Below, in pieces: positions 15,853 through 24,267 of a stretch of DNA of 64,000 bases; the stretch's first letter is position 1; every line of letters starts with the position of its first letter. The DNA is taken from assembly GCA_964580995.1 (NCBI GenBank), contig CAZOMV010000006.1, positions 1 to 64,000 of the forward strand. The letters are read 5' to 3'. The translations under genes and the position numbers were made by a program. Below the pieces are notes generated by a model. It saw nothing but the letters and a program-made list of their open reading frames with translations. It made no database searches and was not told where the DNA came from. The stretch is from JAKJEP01 sp964580995 (GTDB lineage: Bacteria > Planctomycetota > Phycisphaerae > Sedimentisphaerales > SM23-30).

Positions 15853-16257
15853 TTAGCTGGGGTTGGCCAGGGTCTGGGAGCGGAGATCGTTGGCCCGTTC
15901 GATGAGCTGGTTGGGGTCGGTGGGCTGTTGGGGGGCCAACTCGAAATCCCACTGGTGTTTATCCACCAGGTTGACGGGGAGAAAACATTCGGCCACCAGG
16001 TCGATGACGGGCCACTGGTAGATGGGGGCCTGGGCCTGGCGGGAGGTTTTAATGGTTTGGAAGCCATCTTTACGGAGGACGACCTCATAATCGCCATACC
16101 AGGTGAAGGGCACGGTGAGGGGGGTGGAGCCGACTTCCTCGTCATTGAGCCAGACGGAGGCGCCCGCCGGCTGGCTGGTGACGGTAATGAGCCTTTCGAC
16201 GCAGCCGGTCAGTCCCATGGCCATGAACGCGATTATACTCACAAATGCTGTTTTCAT
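15853..16257 (-). CDS. PEGA-domain lipoprotein
   Basis: A 134-aa exported lipoprotein. The ATG at 16257 gives MKTAFVSIIAFMAMGLTGC, a clear lipobox with Cys19. The next ~70 residues form a PEGA domain (ITVTSQPAGASVWLNDEEVG, then STPLTVPF), a surface beta-module common in planctomycetes. The C-terminal part has no recognised domain. It is the last gene of a minus-strand run with the lipoprotein and amidohydrolase genes upstream. Confidence 0.85.
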   Translation of the reverse strand: MKTAFVSIIAFMAMGLTGCVERLITVTSQPAGASVWLNDEEVGSTPLTVPFTWYGDYEVVLRKDGFQTIKTSRQAQAPIYQWPVIDLVAECFLPVNLVDKHQWDFELAPQQPTDPNQLIERANDLRSQTLANPS

Positions 16258-16285
16258 ATTTTGTCCGGGCGTAGTGCAGAACATT

Positions 16286-16930
16286 CTAATTGCTCAGGCC
16301 GATGGTTTCCAGGGTTTTTCGATTTTTATCCAGGTGTTCGATCTGTTGGTCCACTTCGGGGGGGTTATGGAGGGTAGCGGCTTGGCCGGTCACATTGGCC
16401 TCCTGAAAGAGCGGGGAGAAGCCGGCGGTGCGGCTGATGAGCTGCAGGGAGGCGTAACGGATTTTGATTTTCAAATCGTGGCTAGATTTTTTTTCGGAAA
16501 CCAGGGCAAATCCTGTCCCGCGATAAAGGGCCATCTGGCCATCCGCTTCCCAGAGCAAATCCAGATTCATATTGGCGCCGCTCAATTGATTGACTTTGGA
16601 ACGTCCGCGGCTCTGCCAGAAGGTTCGCAAAACCAGCGTTTGCCGGACATGGCGGGCCACCGATTCCGAGGGAATGGTTTCTTCGTTCAGGAAAACACAG
16701 GTGGCCTGGCCGCGTTCGTCGATCCGGCTGAAGGTTTGGGTATAATCCTGCAGCATCAGTTGGTCCGGCTGGGCGAGGGGCTGAAGGTAAATCCTGGCAT
16801 ACGGATCGGTGGCACAGCCGGGCCAGGAGAAGGCCGCAAGGGCCAAAAGACTCCAGAGAAAGATTTCGGGGCTTGCATAAGATCCGGCCCTGCGGCCGAA
16901 GAGGCTAGGTTGTTGGGTGCTGTTTGCCAT
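16286..16930 (-). CDS. Putative lipoprotein of unknown function
   Basis: The start is the ATG at 16930, which gives a 214-aa protein with a hydrophobic segment (FLWSLLALAAFSWPGC) ending in a likely lipid-modified Cys39, though the lipobox is imperfect. The mature part has no recognised family; it shows alternating beta-like segments such as MNLDLLWEADGQMALYRG and LKIKIRYASLQLISR. It lies 28 nt upstream of the PEGA lipoprotein gene and the two probably act together at the envelope. Confidence 0.65.
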   Translation of the reverse strand: MANSTQQPSLFGRRAGSYASPEIFLWSLLALAAFSWPGCATDPYARIYLQPLAQPDQLMLQDYTQTFSRIDERGQATCVFLNEETIPSESVARHVRQTLVLRTFWQSRGRSKVNQLSGANMNLDLLWEADGQMALYRGTGFALVSEKKSSHDLKIKIRYASLQLISRTAGFSPLFQEANVTGQAATLHNPPEVDQQIEHLDKNRKTLETIGLSN

Positions 16931-16952
16931 AAGTAAATCAGGATCCTTTATG

Positions 16953-17822
16953 TTACGATGAGGTGATTTTATCGGGAGATGTTTTTGCCGGTTCGATGCC
17001 GAGCAGGGCCAGGCTGTCGCGTTCGACGATGCCGCGGAGATGCTCACGCGGGACGGCGGGCAATACGGAATCCAGCGAAATTTTGTTGAGATTGTACAGG
17101 GTTTCGACCGCCATTTTGACCGTATGGTTGGGATAGTCGCTGGCAAAGAGGATTTTTTCGATGACGCCGAATTCGTAGGCCAGGTTGAGGGTGCGATAGG
17201 CCTGCCAGGGTTTTTTGATCAGGCCGGCCATATCGGCAAAGACATTTTCATGCTTGGCGAGAATGGCGAAGGTTTGGTCAACCCAGGGGCAGCCTAAATG
17301 GGAAATAATCATTTTCAGGCTTGGGAAGGTTTGGGCCACTTCGTCCAGCAGCATGGTTTGCGAGAAATTCATGACGGCGGAGGGGGGCAGTTTTTCGCCG
17401 TACAGGAAATAGACGGGCATGGCCAGTTCCTCAGCCACCTCGTAAACGCGCATGGCACGGGAATCGCAGGGATGGAACCCCTGGCAGGCCGGGCTGACGG
17501 TGATGCCGGCAAACCCCATCTGGTTTTTATACTTTTGCATTTTTTCCCGGCAATCCGGCAGGGTAGGGTCCACACCGGCGAATCCGATCAGGCGATCCGG
17601 ATGGGCATCGACATAATCGTGAATATAATCGTTTGATATTTCAGTGTTTAAGAAATTACTGACAAACCCCAAAATAAACATGACCTCCGCCGGTTCGCTA
17701 TCGGCAAGATGCTGATCCGGTAAAGACCGGTCAATATCGGCGGACGCCAGACAGGAGAAATTTTCCGCCTGCCCCAGCTTATCTCGGCTGGGCCAGATAT
17801 GGCCATGGCAATCAATTATCAT
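16953..17822 (-). CDS. Amidohydrolase-2 family metal-dependent hydrolase
   Basis: A 289-aa TIM-barrel hydrolase or decarboxylase. The N-terminal metal site is DCHGHIW (His6, His8). Other expected elements are GFAGVDPTLP, the central His of MIISHLGCPW, and ILFASDYPNHTV with the C-terminal metal-binding Asp. The family covers 2-pyrone-dicarboxylate hydrolases and ACMSD-like decarboxylases; the substrate cannot be inferred. It starts the three-gene minus-strand run. Confidence 0.85.
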   Translation of the reverse strand: MIIDCHGHIWPSRDKLGQAENFSCLASADIDRSLPDQHLADSEPAEVMFILGFVSNFLNTEISNDYIHDYVDAHPDRLIGFAGVDPTLPDCREKMQKYKNQMGFAGITVSPACQGFHPCDSRAMRVYEVAEELAMPVYFLYGEKLPPSAVMNFSQTMLLDEVAQTFPSLKMIISHLGCPWVDQTFAILAKHENVFADMAGLIKKPWQAYRTLNLAYEFGVIEKILFASDYPNHTVKMAVETLYNLNKISLDSVLPAVPREHLRGIVERDSLALLGIEPAKTSPDKITSS

Positions 17823-18025
17823 AAAACAATCCCTGGTAAAGAGATACAGATCGACCCGCCAGCCGGTTACGACCGGTCGATTTCGATAAGTAAAAACACA
17901 TACGCTTCAAAACTTCCGTTTCCTTTTAAATATTTATTGGCAATTATGGTCATAATAGTATCTTACTTTCCCTTGCACTACAACAGTTTTTTAATGGCCC
18001 ATGGAAATGTTGAATACGGGCGGAT

Positions 18026-19861
18026 TTATTGTTCCGGGAAGAACATGCAATCGGCGAAGATATTCTGGAAGTCTGCCCGTCCGGCCAGTTCCACATATTC
18101 CATCTCCCGTGCCAGTTCTTCCCCCCGATACCGGGCTTCCCGGCTCAGCAGGACTTCCCGCGCGCCGGTGGAGGCGGCGTTGCCGATGAATAAGATCTTC
18201 TCCAGCGGCAGGTCCGGCAGCAGCCCGATCCGCCGCGCCGATTCCGGCCGGATATAGTTGCCGAACGCCCCGGCCAGATACAGGTGTTCGATATCCGTCA
18301 ACGGAATTTTCATATGATTCATCAGCGTAACGATCCCCGCGGCGATCGCCGCCTTGCCGAGCTGCGCTTCCCGAATATCCCGCTGCGTTAGAACAATAGG
18401 CTTGCCATGTTTGCTCTGCTCGGCGTGAACCAGAATGAACGCCCCTCCCTTGTCCGTTTCCAGAACGCGCCGGCGTATTTTTTCCGGAAGATTGCCGGGC
18501 AACTCCGTTTGGGCCAGCAATCGGCCCGAAGAATCCAGAATCCCGCTCTTCAATAGCTCCGCCATGCTGTCGATCAGGCCGCTGCCGCAGATCCCGGTCG
18601 GGGCGACATTGCCGATGACCGAGCATTCGACATCGTCACGGATATAGATCCGTTCGATGGCCCCTGCCGCCCCGCGCATGCCGCTGGAGATGCGTGCCCC
18701 TTCAAAGGCCGGCCCCGCCGCCGTGCTGCACGTTACCAGCCGGTCCCGGTTCCCCAGAATAATCTCCCCATTGGTCCCGATATCAATCGCCAGATTCATT
18801 TTTTCACTATATTTCATCGCGGTGGATAAGCCCACCGCCACCGTATCCCCGCCGATATGCGCTGCCACACTCGGCATGACATACACATTTCCCTGCGGGT
18901 GAATATTGATTCCCAGTTCCCCCGCCGGAACGTTCACCGCCTCGGAAAAGGCGGCCACATACGGGGCCTGGGCGATCTGCTCCACCGGTACTCCCAGAAA
19001 CAGATGCTGCATGGTGGCATTGCCCGCCACGGTCAGCTCATAAATATGCCACGGATTGACCAGCGATTTCTGGCAGATTTCGGATATCAGCTTATTCAGG
19101 CAGTCAATGATTCGATGCTGCAACTGGATCAAGCCGTCCGGATGAGCACGGGTATATTCGATGCGGCTGACCACATCATCCCCGAAGGTAATCTGCGGAT
19201 TCGATTGCGCGGCGACCTCGACGGTTCGGCCGTTGACCAGATGGAGCAGGCTGGCCACCACCGTTGTCGTCCCGATATCCACCGCCAGCCCGAACATCGT
19301 CTCCGTCGTATCCCCCGGTTCCATCGCAAAAATCCGGCCCGAATGACAAACCGCCGTTACCGCGTAATGATGCTCGCGAAACAAAGCCGGCAGTTGCCGC
19401 AGCAGGGCGGTGGCAATCGTGGTCCCGCCCGACGCCGTGCCCGCATGGTCGCGGCAGCGAGGTTCCGGCCCGCCTGCCGTATCCGTTACCGCGTCGATCA
19501 GACGCTGGCTGTCACTCCGCAGGTCATCGAGCGCCGGCCCCGCCAATTGCAGGAAATGCTTGCATACCAGCGGCTCGATGCGGGCCTGGGATGAAATCCC
19601 TTCCTGCAGGATTTTCTGCTCGAAAAAACGCGAACCCTCCGGAATCGTAACGACCAGATCCCGGGCCACCCGATGCTGACAGGCCCGTACCGGTCGATCC
19701 AGCCCGTCGATGCTCACCAGACATTTCGCGCACGTACCCGCCCCCCCGCACACGCTGTTCAGAATAATCCCCGCCCGCTGCCCCGCCTCCATAATCGTCA
19801 TATCCACGGGCACTTTCGTTTTGATCCCGTCCGGCTGAAACGTAATTTCATATAGCTGCAT
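18026..19861 (-). CDS. RACo-like [2Fe-2S]/ASKHA reductive activator of corrinoid proteins (DUF4445)
   Basis: A 611-aa protein. The N-terminal ferredoxin domain carries C38, C44, C47 and C61 (CGGAGTCAKC plus a downstream Cys). The C-terminal half is the DUF4445 ASKHA-type ATPase fold (LAVDIGTTTVVASLL, MNLAIDIGTNGEI, NAASTGAREVLLS) and ends near MFFPEQ, as RACo proteins do. RACo uses ATP and a low-potential electron to return oxidised Co(II) corrinoid proteins to active Co(I). This points to corrinoid methyltransferase metabolism and an anaerobic host. No methyltransferase gene is adjacent. Confidence 0.9.
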   Translation of the reverse strand: MQLYEITFQPDGIKTKVPVDMTIMEAGQRAGIILNSVCGGAGTCAKCLVSIDGLDRPVRACQHRVARDLVVTIPEGSRFFEQKILQEGISSQARIEPLVCKHFLQLAGPALDDLRSDSQRLIDAVTDTAGGPEPRCRDHAGTASGGTTIATALLRQLPALFREHHYAVTAVCHSGRIFAMEPGDTTETMFGLAVDIGTTTVVASLLHLVNGRTVEVAAQSNPQITFGDDVVSRIEYTRAHPDGLIQLQHRIIDCLNKLISEICQKSLVNPWHIYELTVAGNATMQHLFLGVPVEQIAQAPYVAAFSEAVNVPAGELGINIHPQGNVYVMPSVAAHIGGDTVAVGLSTAMKYSEKMNLAIDIGTNGEIILGNRDRLVTCSTAAGPAFEGARISSGMRGAAGAIERIYIRDDVECSVIGNVAPTGICGSGLIDSMAELLKSGILDSSGRLLAQTELPGNLPEKIRRRVLETDKGGAFILVHAEQSKHGKPIVLTQRDIREAQLGKAAIAAGIVTLMNHMKIPLTDIEHLYLAGAFGNYIRPESARRIGLLPDLPLEKILFIGNAASTGAREVLLSREARYRGEELAREMEYVELAGRADFQNIFADCMFFPEQ

Positions 19862-20118
19862 ACATACGACCCATTATTAGTGAAATTTTATCGATACATC
19901 GTGCAAATCACGGATATTCAACCTTATTATAGCGGAATTCAACAAAAAAACGAGAGAAATTCAATGGGTTTAGTTATTAAAATCAACAGCAATTTATTAA
20001 TTTGTCAAAAACAGTATTTTGTTACCTTGGCAAAATTAGTATAATTCCCATCTATGAGTATAGTCTCTTTCGTTTTGCTGAATGGCATTTTGCTTATAGG
20101 TACAAGGAGGACAAAAAC

Positions 20119-20607
20119 GTGCTGTCTTGTGTAGTCGTTCTGTTTCTGGCTGCCGTTTCTGACCTGGGAGAGTTCCAAACGGATAAGGTGTCTATCTCGG
20201 TGAATATTCAATCGAGTATTTATACCTACCAAATTACCAATCGGAATACTTCCCCTATGGTGTCCTTCGAGATTCCCGAACATGCCGCCTATAATTTTAT
20301 CGCCCCTAAAGATTGGAAAGCCGAAGAATCCGAAGGAATATTCAAAGCCTGGACCGATGACTTTCTCCAGGGCATTCGGTCGGGAGAGAAAGAGGATTTT
20401 TCCATGCGAGTCAGCAGCAAAGGAGCGGTGCTGGGGCAGGTACCTGCGGTAATCCGGTTCCATTCCGGAGAAAGCATAACCGTACCGGCAGTCTGGGCAC
20501 CCGTGGCAGAATCCCGGAGTTATATCTTTCTGGTAGGGGGAGTCATTCTGGCCATATTCGTATTTCACATTTGGATCATCGCCGCGAAACAGCGGAAAAA
20601 CAAATAA
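20119..20607 (+). CDS. Exported protein with C-terminal membrane tail
   Basis: The GTG at 20119 has a perfect AAGGAGG 8 nt upstream, and the resulting 162-aa protein begins with a signal peptide (VLSCVVVLFLAAVSDLG); longer starts lack such a site. The middle is a predicted beta-rich extracytoplasmic domain. The C-terminus is tripartite: a short linker (APVAESRS), one hydrophobic span (YIFLVGGVILAIFVFHIWII) and a basic tail KQRKNK, the topology of sortase and exosortase substrates. Its stop is 4 nt from the stop of the DUF3485 gene on the other strand. No family was recognised. Confidence 0.65.
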   Translation: MLSCVVVLFLAAVSDLGEFQTDKVSISVNIQSSIYTYQITNRNTSPMVSFEIPEHAAYNFIAPKDWKAEESEGIFKAWTDDFLQGIRSGEKEDFSMRVSSKGAVLGQVPAVIRFHSGESITVPAVWAPVAESRSYIFLVGGVILAIFVFHIWIIAAKQRKNK

Positions 20608-20611
20608 TCGA

Positions 20612-21355
20612 TTAGCGGTTTTGGATTTGTTCCTTCGTGGGAAAATAATCATTCACCAGTACCGGAATCATCTGACTTAATACCTCTTTACATGCTTCGA
20701 AAGCGGCTTGCGTATCCCCGTTGGCTGGAAGAAGGGCAGCTACTTCAATTTTACTGAAAAATACATGCCGATTGCCCGGTTTGCCGATAATCCATCGCAC
20801 CTGTTCGCGATCATGACGAAATAGGCCTTCTACGCAAAAAACATAAAGGGTAAGGGAGGATTGTTTCTGCTGGTCCAGGATGAGTAATTTTGCTTCGATG
20901 GGTGAAACCGCCTGGCCTGATTCCGGAATATCAATCGTTGTGGTGGTTAATCGCCGGACAATCGCGCCTGCCTGCCGGGAGCACACCTCCGGAGTATGAG
21001 GAACCTTATCCCGCGGATCGCTGTAATAGGTTATGAATAGTACGATTTGCTGAGGTGATTTTAACTTATCTTTTCGTTGGAACGTGATATAGGTATATTC
21101 TTCGGTACCAATTTCTTCCGCGGAGACGGGGGAATCATGGAAATCCCAGTCTTTTTGAAAGAACAGCAAGGATTGGGGATCAAAGGTTTTTAAGGAACGG
21201 CGAATCGCGATAGGTTCTTTCTCATAATGAGAGGCTAAAACCTTCAGGACAGGCGGAAGCAAGGTGGCTGCCAGAATGAGCAGGAGAGCTGCCAGGAGAA
21301 AAGGGCCGGAAAGCCAACTGCGAATCGAGAAGTTCTTATGGTTTTGTTCAGACAT
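20612..21355 (-). CDS. EpsI/DUF3485-like exosortase-associated protein
   Basis: A 247-aa protein with one N-terminal membrane span (about 17-36) and a periplasmic domain. The segment ITYYSDPRDKVPHTPEVC matches the conserved His-X-Pro-X-X-Cys region of EpsI/DUF3485 proteins, which sit next to exosortases or are fused to them. Their role is unknown but linked to exopolysaccharide and surface-protein sorting loci. The ATG overlaps the end of the exosortase-like gene by 8 nt. Confidence 0.8.
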   Translation of the reverse strand: MSEQNHKNFSIRSWLSGPFLLAALLLILAATLLPPVLKVLASHYEKEPIAIRRSLKTFDPQSLLFFQKDWDFHDSPVSAEEIGTEEYTYITFQRKDKLKSPQQIVLFITYYSDPRDKVPHTPEVCSRQAGAIVRRLTTTTIDIPESGQAVSPIEAKLLILDQQKQSSLTLYVFCVEGLFRHDREQVRWIIGKPGNRHVFFSKIEVAALLPANGDTQAAFEACKEVLSQMIPVLVNDYFPTKEQIQNR

Positions 21356-22268
21356 GCGGTCTTTCTCCTTCGATACAATTTTCTTCTTCCTCCTCCTCTG
21401 CTACAAAAAGAGGCAGCTTGAAAGAAGAGAAAAACGCAAACAAAAGATAACAGAGCAGCAGAGCACTTACGGCGGATAGGTTTCTGGGCAATCCATTGAC
21501 GGGAGATGCATGAGTATAGATAACCGCCACCCCCCAGCTAAAAAGCCGGAAAAAATTACAAAATAAAACAATCGGGATCGACAGAACAGCTACGAAAAGA
21601 ATCCGCCACCATGATCGGATGCGGGAGAATAAAACAAAAATACCGATAGCCAGATAGGTTGGCAGCAAGCGAGCGCCCCGGTTTGATTCGCCCACGGCAA
21701 TCTGGCCGGTTTTTTCGCCGGTTGTGTAAATCAGATCTGTCCCGACCACCGAAGTTTCAATTCCCGGCAGAGCATCAAGTGCTTGCGCCGTGGCGGAAAT
21801 CGTATACGTTTCCGGGCGAATGATTAATGCCGCATAAATTCGGCTGCCGATGGGTATCGCAAGCAGCAGGAGAAAAATCATCGGCAGCGATAGTTTCAAT
21901 ACCTTCCAGCCGCAAATCGTCCAGACAATTCCCGCCACCACGGGAATGATCGCCACATCGCGTGCAAACCCATAACTAAAAGGCCATGTGGCGGCGGCCA
22001 AAAGAGACAGTCCGGACAGGATCGGGAAAATTCCCCAGTAAGACCCCTGAGTCAGATTTTTGCTAATCTCCCCTCTGCGCAACCACAGTAAGAAAAGAAC
22101 CGCCAGGGGGGTCAGGACGGTATAGGCAGTTTCACTGGACCGTGGGGCTTGTCTGATAATATGGGATACTTGCGTCCAAAATACCCATATGGCTAATCCC
22201 AGCAAAACCACCGTTTTGCCGGCGTAAGGTAATATGTCGATTGGACGGAATGCAGGTTTATTTTGCAT
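21348..22268 (-). CDS. Exosortase-family membrane protein lacking the catalytic Cys
   Basis: The ATG at 22268, with AGGA about 9 nt upstream, gives a 306-aa protein with about eight hydrophobic segments. It fits the exosortase/archaeosortase fold: the conserved NxxR is NFFR (Arg241) and the His is in IYTHASP (His253). Where family members have EACSGLR with the nucleophilic Cys, this protein reads ESNRGAR (194-200), placing Asn196 at the Cys position. The missing Cys is confirmed in the DNA (codons TCA AAC CGG). It may be a non-transpeptidase relative or use another chemistry. It is in an operon with DUF3485 and two sulfatase-fold transferases. Confidence 0.8.
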   Translation of the reverse strand: MQNKPAFRPIDILPYAGKTVVLLGLAIWVFWTQVSHIIRQAPRSSETAYTVLTPLAVLFLLWLRRGEISKNLTQGSYWGIFPILSGLSLLAAATWPFSYGFARDVAIIPVVAGIVWTICGWKVLKLSLPMIFLLLLAIPIGSRIYAALIIRPETYTISATAQALDALPGIETSVVGTDLIYTTGEKTGQIAVGESNRGARLLPTYLAIGIFVLFSRIRSWWRILFVAVLSIPIVLFCNFFRLFSWGVAVIYTHASPVNGLPRNLSAVSALLLCYLLFAFFSSFKLPLFVAEEEEEENCIEGERPHV

Positions 22269-22317
22269 CGAATCTATTCCTGACCTTGACAAATAATGTT
22301 ATAAAACTCTAAACGAC

Positions 22318-24267
22318 TCAGGGTACATAAAAGGCCCACGCCGATTGTCCGGTACTGAATGTCTTCCAGTGGGAGAAAAACAGGTCGGTAGTAAATCTTT
22401 GGGCACCAATGAAAATTTGGGAGGTATTTTCCCATTCTGTAAGATCTTGGATAATCTTTATTTTTTCCTCCGTGGAAATAATTTGCGGCTTCTCTTCGTT
22501 GGGATCCGTTTCGAGGTTGTATTCGCATATTTTATCCAGATAGGGCCAATATATCACCTTGCGATTTCCTTCCACAAAACCGATGGGGCTAGCCGTGTAC
22601 CAGGATGAAAAATAGAACCTTCGATTCCAGTCCGAAGGAAGAAAAGCGTCTTTGCCTTCAAAACCGGCCTGGCAAATGTCGAAACCAATGAGTTTTAAAA
22701 TCGTGGGCGTAATATCCAACTGGGAACAGGGCCAGTCGATTTTCTGTCCTGGTTGAATGTGTCCGGGCCATCGCATCACCCAGGGAACTCGGATCACTTC
22801 CTCATACGGAATCCATCGGCCGTTATCGGTATGACCTCGAAAACTGGTGCCGTGATCACCTATGACACATAAAATAGTGTTTTCTTCCAGATTCCGTTCC
22901 TTTAGGGTTTTTACCAGTTGTTCCAGAAAATAATCGGTATATTGCAAAGATTGAACAAATTTTTCATATGGCAGTTCTTTGGGTTTACCAAAATGGGCGG
23001 GTACATGATACGGATCGTGAGAAACCGTGGTAATCATCATTAGAAAAAAAGGATTTTTCTTTTGTTCTTGAACCCATTGCATCGCCGGTTCGATGATACG
23101 GCAGTCATCTCCCGCCAGCAACCCGATATGGGCCGATGGATCCTCCAGATTTTCCCGGAACCACGCCCAATCGAAGGCAAGATTGCTGAAAAAACCCGGC
23201 GCACATTCGAAGCTGCCTCTGGACATTTCAAAAAATGCGCTGCGATAACCAATCCGGGCCAGGAGGGAAGGGAGGCCTTCGTATCCCGTTTGCGTCGGTA
23301 TCGCCTCCACATAGTTGGCCTGAATAACGGGCGTCGTGGAAGTTAATGCCGTCCAGAAGGCCTTGGTGGTATGAGAAACAGGAACGCGGGTCAAGCGAAA
23401 AGTAACTCCCTCCTGGGCCAGTTGTGCCAAATAAGGAGTGGTACCCATCTGCGGATTCTCTAATGAAGTAACCGAGTAAGAAACACTTTCCAGCAGTACC
23501 AGAACAATATTCGGTAATGGATCCGGATGAGTTGGGAGAAGCACCACGTTTCGCTGACCAATGGCAGGGATATTTCGAGTTTGAATGGGAGGTATGCTGC
23601 TATTATACATATTTTTACATGAAGAAACCAGCGCATACCAGTGACTGCTGAACCCCAGTACTTCACGAGTGAATCCCCAAGAAGTATCCGACATGACTTT
23701 CCGATGGACGGCGAATAACACCAATACCATCGGAAGTACAAACAAAACCCGGCGAGCGTGATAACCCCGGCCGGCGTTACTACTTGCCGGGTGGTGCAGG
23801 CACCGCACGAAAAAAACGAGAATTCCGACGATACTAAGAACCAGCATGATCGCTACTACCGGTTTTGTGGCTAGGTGATGAATGACAAGCGGTAAAAGCT
23901 CCCACAGATCAACCATCAGTATTTTTACCACACCCGGCTGCAACTGAACCCCGCTCTTGATCAGCCACCCGGTATTGAAAATGGACCATCCGGAAACCAG
24001 GGTAGCAATAATCAATGCACATCGACTTGTGAATTTGCATGGTTTAAGGAGATAAAGACACCGGATCAATAAGTAAATGATCGCAAAAAACAAAATATCA
24101 GGATAGATAACATAAAACAAATCAGACCATATATGCTGCGGTTTACTTCGCAGTACAATGGTAAGCTTTCCCAGAATAATACCAACCAGACCGATGAGTA
24201 ATAATTGAAATTCGACTCGGGGAAAATATTGTTTGAGCCTGTTGAATTTATTGGCAATGATATTCAT
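22318..24267 (-). CDS. LtaS-like membrane sulfatase-fold transferase, paralog 2
   Basis: A 649-aa protein with five N-terminal membrane spans (to about 200) and an extracytoplasmic sulfatase/alkaline-phosphatase-fold domain (PF00884-like). Key elements are LLESVSYSVTSL (metal-binding Glu), RVPVSHTTKAFW (candidate Thr nucleophile), GDDCR and GDHGTSF. The family includes lipoteichoic-acid synthases and phosphoethanolamine transferases. It is highly similar over its whole length to the next gene upstream, so the two arose by tandem duplication, but this copy is noticeably richer in A+T. The start overlaps the stop of paralog 1 by 4 nt. Confidence 0.85.
   Translation of the reverse strand: MNIIANKFNRLKQYFPRVEFQLLLIGLVGIILGKLTIVLRSKPQHIWSDLFYVIYPDILFFAIIYLLIRCLYLLKPCKFTSRCALIIATLVSGWSIFNTGWLIKSGVQLQPGVVKILMVDLWELLPLVIHHLATKPVVAIMLVLSIVGILVFFVRCLHHPASSNAGRGYHARRVLFVLPMVLVLFAVHRKVMSDTSWGFTREVLGFSSHWYALVSSCKNMYNSSIPPIQTRNIPAIGQRNVVLLPTHPDPLPNIVLVLLESVSYSVTSLENPQMGTTPYLAQLAQEGVTFRLTRVPVSHTTKAFWTALTSTTPVIQANYVEAIPTQTGYEGLPSLLARIGYRSAFFEMSRGSFECAPGFFSNLAFDWAWFRENLEDPSAHIGLLAGDDCRIIEPAMQWVQEQKKNPFFLMMITTVSHDPYHVPAHFGKPKELPYEKFVQSLQYTDYFLEQLVKTLKERNLEENTILCVIGDHGTSFRGHTDNGRWIPYEEVIRVPWVMRWPGHIQPGQKIDWPCSQLDITPTILKLIGFDICQAGFEGKDAFLPSDWNRRFYFSSWYTASPIGFVEGNRKVIYWPYLDKICEYNLETDPNEEKPQIISTEEKIKIIQDLTEWENTSQIFIGAQRFTTDLFFSHWKTFSTGQSAWAFYVP

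Noticed and set aside
17823..18025. Replication origin or terminus at the strand-composition switch
   Set aside because: No DnaA-box cluster, dif-like site or origin gene was seen, and composition switches again elsewhere.
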